A DNA stretch of 64,000 nt. Origin: Auriscalpium vulgare. Its lineage: Eukaryota > Basidiomycota > Agaricomycetes > Russulales > Auriscalpiaceae. The notes beneath the pieces are model-generated. The model had not been told where the DNA came from, did not search any database, and saw only the letters and a program-made list of their open reading frames with translations. Positions 55,660 to 64,000 of this stretch are shown here, one piece after another. The stretch spans positions 1 to 64,000 of the forward strand of contig JAHBBC010000065.1 of NCBI GenBank assembly GCA_019915015.1, given 5' to 3'. How positions within the stretch are numbered: position 1 is the first letter of the stretch; the number at the start of each line of letters is the position of its first letter. The translations under genes and the position numbers were made by a program.

Positions 55660-55679
55660 AGGTTTTTCCCGCAACACTA
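55660..55679 (-). repeat. Right terminal inverted repeat of the hAT element
   Basis: Partner of 50351-50370, followed by the gggctcga duplication. Confidence 0.88.
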
Positions 55680-56197
55680 GGGCTCGAGCAGTCTGGACCG
55701 CGATCACGTGTTACATATGCCGGCCACGATTCAATTTCTCCGAGACCCGTCACTCGCTTTCGCTTCGAGTGAAGTCCGCGCAAGGTCTGAAGAGATCTGA
55801 AGCTATGGCGCCGTTACGGTGTTGGGGTTTGTCCATGCCGCCAATATGCGTCTTCCTCGCCTCCCGCCCTACTTGTTGCAAATTGGTTGCAAACTGCGCA
55901 TGGGCAACGGCGCAACGCCTCCAGCGGTGTACATCCACCCGGGCCATCATAAGTCGTCTGGTGCCTCAGTAGGCTAAATCTCTCACAGCACGACGTCGAC
56001 TCTCTCAGTGACTCAGGGTGCGTGGTTCTTGGCCTGTATTTTGCTTGGCTTCACAGTATGACTAGGTCATCTCATCATTCTCAATCTCAAACTGGACCAG
56101 GACAGTGGTGCACAGTCCATATGAGGAGCCGTATCAGTCTCCGTGGCTGACCTTGGCACAGAAGCTAGTCGTTCTGTGACAAGAGTCGTATGAAAGT

Positions 56198-56987
56198 TTG
56201 CGCAATACCGGTCTGTCTTCCCAGGCGCATCGTATATCAGCGCAAAGCTCACACGGCACATGCACAGACCTACCTCCTCACTACTACCAAGTATGTCTTG
56301 GACCTATCAGGTCAATTATAGCCTTGCTTCAAGCGCATATACAGAGGGCGACAGCAGTGCGAGCCCAGCGGCGCCGAGCGCTGGACAGGATGTATCTCGG
56401 TGCGTGTCTACCGATAGTAGTACCAGCCGCTGCCCATGTTCTGATCGGCATGAGTGCAGTGCTTTCATGGGGTTGCAAGTCGAGGAAGCCATTTTTTTCA
56501 CGATTATGGGTGCATTTCATAGTATCACCGGGTCCGAAGCTGGACCGACCTATATTCTTAGGAACCTCAGGCTCCCGCTCTGATGAGCACTCTCTTTGCG
56601 TATCCTTCACCGAAGACCCACTTCCCACGCTTCGCGCGCCAACAACGGAGATTGTCTGGATCACTGCAAAGACGGGCGCATTCACAGACAAGGTTGTCAC
56701 TGCCCTGGACCGGCTCGCTGGGTTCGGAAATGACCCACATTCGCCCACGATTGGCACGGCGTACGGCAAGGTCTTGGATGAGCCCGGGATGTTTCTAGTG
56801 CTGATGGGGTGGACGAGCGTAGAGGTAGGCAGCCGTTCTTTCAGTCTCGCACTTTTGCGGTTAACATCTTGCGTAGGAGCATTATAGTACACGGGAGGAC
56901 AAAGCATACAAACTCGGTGAAATCGCAACAGAGCTGATGGGCTTGGCGGACGTGAAGCTTGCCCATGTACATTTTCGGGCCGCGTGA
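56198..56987 (+). pseudogene. ABM-like (dimeric alpha-beta barrel) domain gene, 5' end unclear
   Basis: The reliable part is 56633-56824 spliced to 56877-56987 (GT-AG, in phase). It encodes Thr-Glu-Ile-Val-Trp-Ile-Thr-Ala, a helix, then Gly-Trp-Thr-Ser-Val-Glu-Glu-His and a final strand ending at TGA 56985-56987. This matches one repeat of the antibiotic-biosynthesis-monooxygenase fold found in fungal stress-related proteins. Homologues usually have two such repeats; I see no first repeat upstream, although the frame is open back to 56198. It may be truncated, perhaps by the nearby hAT insertion history. Confidence 0.45.
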
Positions 56988-58193
56988 AGCTCGGCTGGAG
57001 TTTCAGGCTATCATGCAAATAGTGTATGTCCTGGCTGTCTTTCATCATAGCGTCTGCATGGGTCACCCGAAGTCAATCCAAGACCCAATTCGGACTCCAT
57101 TATTGTCCGCAGCGACGAGTACCGCGACCAGACAAACCGGTGTGCGAGGAGCGACACGCCGCTCCCACTATCCTCCTAGCCACGAAGCATTCTATCGAGC
57201 TTCAAGCTTCGTAACAGTCCACATCTCAGCACATCCAAAGACTGGTTCACCGCCGGCAAGTCAGGTTTCTCAACTCTCAGCCACTTTGGATTTTCACCGC
57301 CCATTCAGACCCACTCATCTGTTATGTTACAAACCTCCACTGCCAACTCACGAACACATACTCCTCCGCATAGGCACCTACACCCTGAGACACAATGGCA
57401 CCCCCGGCCTCGTCGCGCGTGCCGCTTCTGACACGCGTTGGAACCCACACCCTCAAGATGTTCTCCGGACCCAGACCTGCTGGCCTGTGTCGCGACGCGT
57501 GGGCGACAGTGCACACATTCAGGACGCCTTTGCGCAGCCTTGATGTCAGCGACAGGCTGCGCGTCCTGGCGCCGTGAGCTTACGTTGCCAGCGCGAGACG
57601 TTTTCCGGAGGTTCTGCCGCAGTACGTCGACTTCGAGAGTATCCCCACGCTCGAGGTATGCAACAGCCGCGCCTTTGGCCCGCATGCGTCACACCCGAAA
57701 TGGCAAAGCTAAGTTTCATAACGACGTGGAGGCAAGGGTCCCTCGATGAGGTCGTCCCAGACCCACGTCCAGTAAATCTGAAATACCAATGATATCATAT
57801 TCTATAGAACTCTTAAGATTCATGAAGAGCCGTCACTATTCTGAGCGAGAACAGATCTCAAACAGAGATCCGGATGGACCATCGGTGCAGAGTCCGACAT
57901 TTAAGTACCAGTTACTCTCTTCGACCACGACTCCCAGGCCTGCCTGCCTCGCCATCGTCATGACCTCACTGGTTTGATCTTGTCCAAGTTTTTGATCTCG
58001 TTATTGAGAATATCGACGATTATGCGCACATAGTAGCTTTGAATGCGCGGCAGCTGCGCTTAGTCAGCCGGTGCATACGACAACATTACACCGTGACGGT
58101 CAGACGGTGCGGCGCAGCTCTCCAAGCTTCAATCCTCGACCGACCTGCACACGTCCTTGGCACGATCGACAGCTGACGGGAATCGACGCCAGG
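56988..58193. other. Mostly unassigned; possible exon at about 57590-57655
   Basis: A plus-strand segment just before a GTATGC donor (57656) reads Phe-Pro-Glu-Val-Leu-Pro-Gln-Tyr-Val-Asp-Phe-Glu, which looks protein-like, but no partner exon was found. Nothing else is supported. Confidence 0.25.
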
Positions 58194-60563
58194 ATGGCCC
58201 TGTCTCTAACTCTCACCACGGTGGCTGCTGCCGCAGCCAGTTCTGCAGCACCAGACCCAATTCCCGAGGAGGAGGAGTTCTATTCCTCCTGGTCGCTTTT
58301 CCTCGTCTGCATGCTGCTAATTCTTTCCCTGTGGACATCGTACTACCTCCAAATTAAGCGCATACGAGCCGTCAATGAAACGCTCGTGTCGATAGCTGCT
58401 GGAATGTTCGTTGGGTTAGTTGTGCGCCTCGCGCCAGGACACCTGATCAGGGAAATGCTGGTGAGTCCTGCCCCATGGCGTTGCAGCATATCTGCGCGTT
58501 CGCCGTGCGGTATTGTAGGAGAGAGTGACGCGTTTTCCGCTGATGTTTGCCTTTGCAGACCTTCAAACACACACTCTTCTTTAACCTCCTTCTCCCACCC
58601 ATCATCCTGAACTCGGGTTACGAACTCAAGCAGGTGCGTCTTGCTTACCTCTGTCTGCTGTCCCATGCCAATGCTCACTTCGTGCTGCAGGAGAACTTCT
58701 TCCGCAATTTCGGATCGATATTGACATTTGCGTTCCTGGGGACGTTCATATCAGCTGTCGGCGTCGGGTGCGTCTCCCTATAGTGCCTTCGTGCAATCAT
58801 CCGGCTTACCACCTGCAGGACAGTGTTTTGGTATACCTTTACTCCTTCCTCGGCCTCGAGTCCGTCGACCTGTCGCTGCTCGAATGCCTCACATTTGGCA
58901 CGACGCTATCCGCCACGGATCCGGTGACGATTCTAGCCATATTCAATCAATACAAGGTCGACCCCAAGCTATACACCGTCATTTTCGGCGAAAGCTTGCT
59001 CAACGATGCGGTCAGTATCGTCATGTACGAGTAAGTGGGCTTCTCTTATACCTGTAGAAAACGACGCTGACGTCGACAATCCAGGACGCTTTCGCAATTC
59101 CACGGCACAGAGATCTATCTCTCATCTCTCTTTCACGGCATCGGAATCTTCTTACTCTCGTTCAGCGTGTCCATGGCTCTCGGCGCGTCGTTCGGACTTG
59201 CCATGTCGTTGATACTCAAGCACTCCTCGCTGGCCCAGTATCCCGCCATTGAATCATGCCTCGTCGCCCTCGTCGCGTACACCTGCTACTTTTTCTCGAA
59301 CGGCATCTCGATGTCCGGCATCGTTTCGCTGCTGTTCTGCGGTATCACTTTGAAGCACTACGCGTATCACACCATGTCGCGCCGCACGCAGCGCACGAGC
59401 AAGTACATTTTCGCAACACTTGCACAACTTTCGGAGAACTTCATCTTCATCTACCTCGGCCTTTCCCTTTTCACCAGCCCGCCGTCGTCGGAGAAGGTCA
59501 CGAGCTATGTCAAGCCGCTCTTTATCACCATCACCACCGTCGCCGTCGTCTTCACGCGCTACGCTGCCGTCTTCCCACTCTCGGAGGCCATCAACCTATT
59601 CCACCGGCACGCTCGCGGGCAACGCACCGACGAGTTGCCGCACTCGTACCAAATGATGCTCTTTTGGCTGGACTACGTGGTGCGGTCGGCGTCGCGCTCG
59701 CGGCAGGCTTCAAAGGTCCGAACGCGCAGCTACTCCGGACGACGGTTCTCGTGGTGGTCGTTCTGACCGTCGTCGTGTTTGGCGGGACGACCGCGCGGAT
59801 GCTCGAGATACTCGGTATTCGCACCGGCGTCGAGGACGAAGGCGCGTCGGACAGCGACGACGACGAGCCGGCGCGCACGCTGTACAGCGCCGGCCGAAAT
59901 GGTACTGGGCGATGGCGCCCCGCCGATGAAGACCGGGCGTCCCGCTTCGCCTCACAGCAGGCATACGGGCGCGCGGCTGCACGCGTGGGCGCGCACTACG
60001 CTCCCTCGACCCCTCGCAGCTACAACCACCAGGCCCAGGCGCCGCCCTTCTCTCCCATGCGGTCGAACTCGGTCTTCTCTGCCGCGTCAAGTGAGTCGTA
60101 CGACTCGGACGGCGGCGAGGTGCTCCCGCTCGCGTCGGCCTCGGCGGCATCTCGCGCCGCGGCGGGCAGCAGCGCGGCGGGTGAGGGTGCGGAGCGCCCG
60201 GCGGGCGAGGACAGCAAGTGGTTCCAGGCGATCGACGAGCGGTACCTACTGCCGCTGTTCTCAAACGCGACGGCGAGCCGCACGTTCCACGCGCGCCGGA
60301 TGCGTCGCGCGTCAGGCGGCGACGCAAGCGGGCTCGGCGATGGGGGCGGCGATGACGAGTTTGATGAGGACGCAGGGAGCGAGATGGAGCTGGGGGTGAC
60401 GGGGCGGGGAGGTGGCGCGGGGCCGGGGCTGTTCGCGCCGGAGGGTAGGAGCACGCCGATCCCGCCTGGGGGTGTACCGGGGGGTGAGAGCCGCACAGAG
60501 CGCGGTCTGCCAAGTCCCAGCTTGCGGAGGGAGAGCGATGGCGCGCAGAACAAGTCACCCTAG
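58194..60563 (+). CDS. Na+/H+ exchanger, NHX/NHE family (one apparent frameshift)
   Basis: Exons 58194-58460, 58559-58633, 58691-58767, 58824-59030 and 59085-60563. It exchanges Na+ or K+ for H+ across vacuolar or endosomal membranes to control pH and salt. An acidic N-terminus is followed by about ten to twelve membrane helices with the CPA1 motifs Phe-Phe-x-Leu-Leu-Leu-Pro-Pro-Ile and Ser-Ala-Thr-Asp-Pro-Val-Thr-Ile, and Gly-Glu-Ser-Leu-Leu-Asn-Asp-Ala carrying the ion-binding Asp. Near 59668, exactly at the conserved Phe-Trp-Ala-Gly-Leu-Arg-Gly-Ala-Val motif, one G seems missing and the frame switches; with one base added the protein would be about 701 residues. The long C-terminal tail is Ser/Gly/Asp-rich and cytosolic. 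Either a sequence error or a recent null allele. Confidence 0.82.
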
Positions 60564-62366
60564 CATTACTGAGGGATCAGGGCGGGCTACGTATGTGGTG
60601 GTGCTATAGAGTAGGTTACGATACCATTTCCGAAAATTGACTGGTGGAAAAGATTATCTCAGGGATGTGGAAGTACCGTGGCTATGCACAATGCGTGCAT
60701 GTACAGCTCGACAGCTGTAAAGCTATATCATACCAGTCAAAAGTTTGATGAGCGTGAGCTCGAGCATGCGGTTTTGTGTACAAGTATCTGTCTGTATTAC
60801 GAAAATCCGCAATGACATAGGTCCGGGGAAAGCGTCACTCCTGCGCTCTAACTACTACATCCCAAGGAAAATTGTGATTCGCCTTGACAACGGTGGCGTG
60901 TGTGAGCGACGGCGGCTACTTCGGCCCTGTGACTTTGGGCGGTGTGCAATAGGCGTCCGGCGCCCGCGTCAGGGCCAGGGGAACGGTGTCAATTGGATGC
61001 CGGCAGGGAGCGCAAAGCTTGACGCGCTGACAGTAAAGAGACGAAGGGTCCGAGGACAGTAGGAAGACGCTTGGATTCCAGCCATCTTGGTCAAGAGGGG
61101 GACGCTGTCCGGGCGCGCGAGACTCCCAAGGTGCCGCGATGGGAACTCCGTCACTACCCAGGCGTCTGCCTGGCTTGCCTGCGGATCACAGCTGTCAGTC
61201 TGTCAGTGGAATGGATCGTAGGCGAGATTCATTGACGTTTCATGTTCCCAAGGATGCGCTAACGGGCGGTAGGGGACCCGGGACGCCGTCGTTGAAGCGA
61301 CATACTCTGTGTCCCAGTGGGGCGCGGTCAGCTGCAGATCCAGTCGACATGTCGAAGCAATCACCTCGCAGGGGTACAAGATGGCATCAATAGGGTAGCC
61401 TTCTAGATGCCCGCACCCAGTGTTCACGATCAGCAACAGATCATGGCTGAGCTCCGTAATATTGCAAGCTCCTAGGCCGGCCCCCGTCTTATCATTCGCC
61501 ACCGAGAAGCTCACACACGCCGTTGACCAGGCGTTGACCGAAACCCGTCCCCGAGGAGCAAAGACGCGGGCATATGCAGCCTGCGGTGATTCAGATAATG
61601 ATGCGGGAGGTGCGTTCGGGTTCGTCGGTGCTGGTGCTGGGGCCTCGTGTGGTGATTTGATGGTGCAATGTCACGATCATGAAAGGTCGCTTCACACGAG
61701 CCTGTGTCATATGGAGCAGCTTCGTCTGCGCTCCCAGCCAGGCGGAAAGGAGAATCGCGGAGCAGTAGTGCTCCCACACGTGCGAGATAAGAAGAAAGGA
61801 AGCTCTAGTCGCGAGGGTCCCGAGGGATGAATCGATGACGGCCGACCTGTACCAGTGCGAGTCGCCCTGAGATGGCCGTCGTCTAGCGTGTTTCTAGTCA
61901 ATTTATCTTCGGCAAACGACAGCTAGTACTCACCTTGTTGCAGGATACTTGCTCGGCTGCGGCGGTTAGGATACATCGTCTCAAGTACTACTCGTGACCT
62001 CGGGGCTCCCCGTTAGGCTTCGATTATACTATATGATTGCTGTGCGCGAGGTAGGCGCGCCGGGAATGCCTCAAATGAGATCAGGAGAACGTAAGACGAG
62101 GCGGCTGCCCTGAGAGATGGGAGACGACTGTCGAACTTTGCATGGGCGTGAGCAAGCGAGCAAGCGGCAACTGGCAACGGGGCGTTTAATACATAGGACC
62201 GCCTTGGATGCGTCGGCCTTCTTTGGCCCATTCCTCCCTGAACCTTCGTGCTCTTTGATATTTGTTGCCTTCTCTCTCCTTGATCTCTGACACCGCCAGC
62301 CCGCCCGTCCTTCCGTGCGCCCGGTCTTCACGACACTTTCTGCCACGAAGACGCGAAGCTCCGTCT
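60564..62366. other. Long intergenic region
   Basis: 1.8 kb without a supported gene. A 136-codon open frame (61420-61830) has no recognisable features and is not called. Confidence 0.4.
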
Positions 62367-64000
62367 ATGGCCCGCTCATTCGAAGACGACCCCCTCACCG
62401 CAGCCATCGCCCCGCCGCCAGACGAAACCACAGAGCAGAAGGAGGTGCGCGAGCGAGCAGAGGCGGAGGCACGGAGGGTCAGCGACGAGATCGACGAGCA
62501 GTTGCGCAACGAGCGCAATGCGCTGCGCCGGCGCCGCCCGCCCGTCAAGGTCCTGCTGCTCGGTCAGAGCGAGAGCGGTGCGCGTCGCCACTTGATCGTT
62601 CCAGTGTGTCGTCGACTGACCGGGATGGATTGTGTGGCGAACAGGGAAGTCCACCACTCTCAAAAGTGAGTGAAGTTGGTCATGTGCGACGCATGCATGC
62701 GCGGTCGATTCTCTGCCAGGGCCAGCTTTGGGTCTGCGCTCGTCACCCGGCATGCAGCAACAGTGTCTCGGGCTGAGCGAGCGACGTTATCTTTGCGCGG
62801 TTGGACTTGGCGGTGGCTTTGGGATAGTTTATACTGACATATGCGACTTCTCCAGACTTCCAGATGCATTACTCGACAGAGCTCTGGCAGGAGGAGCGCT
62901 CCTCGTGGCGGGCGATTGTCCAGCTCAACCTTATTCGCTCCGTCGTGAGTCTCTTGGACCTCCTCGACCAAGCGATGACCACGCCGGAGCCGATCAGGCT
63001 GCCCCTTCCAGAGAGCTCCCGCCCCCAGACGTCCGAGCGCCTCCTCTCTTCCCCACGAGCGCCCCCGTCCGCCATCGAGTTCAGCGACATCCACCGGATC
63101 CTCCGGCTCCGCCTCGCCCCTCTGCGCGGCGTCCAGCAGGATCTCGAGCGGCGCCTCGGTGCCGCTGCAGAGGAGGTGATCACGGCCGGCCCGCGCAACG
63201 AAGCGCTGCCCTTGCCCCCGGGCGCGCGCGAACGCCCGGCGCAGGAGTTTGCCGTGCGCTCGCGCGACGGCTGGCGGTCAGCGCTGGAGCGGTTCCGTCC
63301 GCGCAATGGCGACGCGCAGGACACTGCGCGGGCGGCGGAGAACCGCCTGCGCAAGGTGGCGGAGGTGACGGAGGTAATTGCCGGGTGCGGCGACGACATG
63401 AAGGCGCTTTGGGAGGACCCCGTCATGAAGGAGCTCCTGGCGCGGAAGAAGATCCGCATGGAGGATGAGCCCGGATTGTAAGTGCTTTCTGCGGCACCGG
63501 ATCGATCTGACATTCGTTGCTCGACCAGCTTCTTGAACGATATTGAGCGCATCGCGAGAAGAGATTACGAGCCGTCTGACGACGACATTGTGCATGCTCG
63601 TCTGCGCACGCTTGGCGTCCAGGAGTACAGGTTCTATGTGGAGCAAGGTATGTGGGGTGTCTCTGTACTTGCAATCGGCAGGCTCAAAGTCCTGTACTGA
63701 CCAGGACGCTCCCTGACAGCCGGTCATGACTGGCATATGTTCGATGTCGGCGGCACACGTTCATCTGTGAGCGAATTCTCTTACCATGCCGACTCCGGCT
63801 CACCTGCGTGAATAGCGAGCCCACTGGTACCCGTACTTTGACGACGTCGACGCAATCATCTTCCTGGCGCCGATATCCTGCTTTGACGAGCGGCTGCGTG
63901 AGGACCGCCGCGTGAACAGGCTCGAGGACAGTTACATGCTGTGGCAAACATTGTGCTCCTTGCCGCTCCTTGCCAAGACCCAAATCATCTTGTTCCTCAA
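62367..64000 (+). CDS. G-protein alpha subunit, atypical, cut by the window end
   Basis: Exons 62367-62577, 62645-62665 (21 nt, coding the Lys-Ser-Thr of the P-loop), 62856-63477, 63529-63647, 63720-63766 and 63816 onward, all in phase. Seen: a helical N-terminus, P-loop Gly-Gln-Ser-Glu-Ser-Gly-Lys-Ser, a helical domain enlarged by a Pro/Ser-rich insertion, switch I Arg-Leu-Arg-Thr-Leu-Gly-Val, and switch II Asp-Val-Gly-Gly-Thr-Arg-Ser-Ser-Arg. Canonical G-alpha has Gln after Asp-Val-Gly-Gly for GTP hydrolysis; here it is Thr. No N-terminal Met-Gly myristoylation site is present. The window ends within the Leu-Phe-Leu-Asn of the Asn-Lys-x-Asp guanine motif. It likely couples a receptor or scaffold to signalling; the pathway cannot be told. 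Confidence 0.88.

Larger units (their letters stand above)
50351..55679 (+). mobile_element. hAT DNA transposon encoding a Ulp1-like protease joined to transposase
   Basis: The ends are inverted repeats: TAGCGTTGCGGGAAAAACC at 50351 and, on the other strand, TAGTGTTGCGGGAAAAACC ending at 55679. They start TAGNG, the hAT consensus. An exact 8-bp duplication gggctcga lies at 50343-50350 and 55680-55687, the hAT target-site length. Subterminal regions on both sides carry several copies of ggtacc/accggt motifs, possible transposase binding sites. One plus-strand gene (50784-55300) fills the interior. The perfect duplication shows the element moved as this unit. Confidence 0.93.

Noticed and set aside
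61420..61830. 136-codon plus-strand open frame
   Set aside because: No motif, no promoter or neighbour support.

Overview
This is a fungal nuclear window, almost certainly from a basidiomycete (Agaricomycetes-like). Genes are split by many short GT-AG introns (about 45-70 nt), coding regions are GC-rich, and the gene families (Na+/H+ exchanger, an unusual G-alpha, FkbM-type methyltransferase, aconitase, F-box proteins) are typical of that group. Most of the first 37 kb, and 5.3 kb further on, is transposable elements. The single-copy genes lie between and after them.

Layout. (1) 4-12716: a Ty3/Gypsy element with 1.58-kb LTRs, several single-base frameshifts in gag-pol and, between pol and the 3' LTR, a seven-exon gene on the opposite strand. 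(2) 13447-25427: a Ty1/Copia element on the minus strand with a near-identical, intact Copia element (18143-24130, plus strand) inserted in its gag. Both have 484-bp LTRs and clean 5-bp target duplications (ttatt, ctggt). (3) 27548-30244: two minus-strand genes, a catalytically dead RNase III/dsRBD protein and a single-pass membrane protein. (4) 30380-36849: a chromovirus with 276-bp LTRs whose insertion is flanked by the same 5-bp duplication (ctcga) but ends on both sides in the 3' end of the element. (5) 37688-39309: a membrane-anchored methyltransferase. (6) 39808-42697: a second, inverted copy of the gene pair in (3). (7) 44379-47207: aconitase in ten exons. (8) 47806-49912: an F-box/TPR gene with reading-frame breaks. 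(9) 50351-55679: a hAT DNA transposon with an 8-bp duplication (gggctcga), encoding a Ulp1/C48-like protease joined to a hAT transposase. (10) 56198-56987: remains of an ABM-like gene. (11) 58194-60563: an Na+/H+ exchanger with one frameshift. (12) 62367 to the window end: a G-alpha subunit lacking the usual catalytic glutamine.

How it fits together. The host genes show no operon-like logic. The two paralogous gene pairs are a segmental duplication in inverted orientation, later separated by the chromovirus, which landed just upstream of the promoter of one copy. The most unusual items are the protease-transposase hAT element, the chromovirus with two 3' ends, the antisense gene carried inside the Gypsy element, and the self-nested Copia pair that forms a multi-kilobase inverted repeat. 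Many frame breaks are single-base losses in or beside short runs, so some may be sequence errors.
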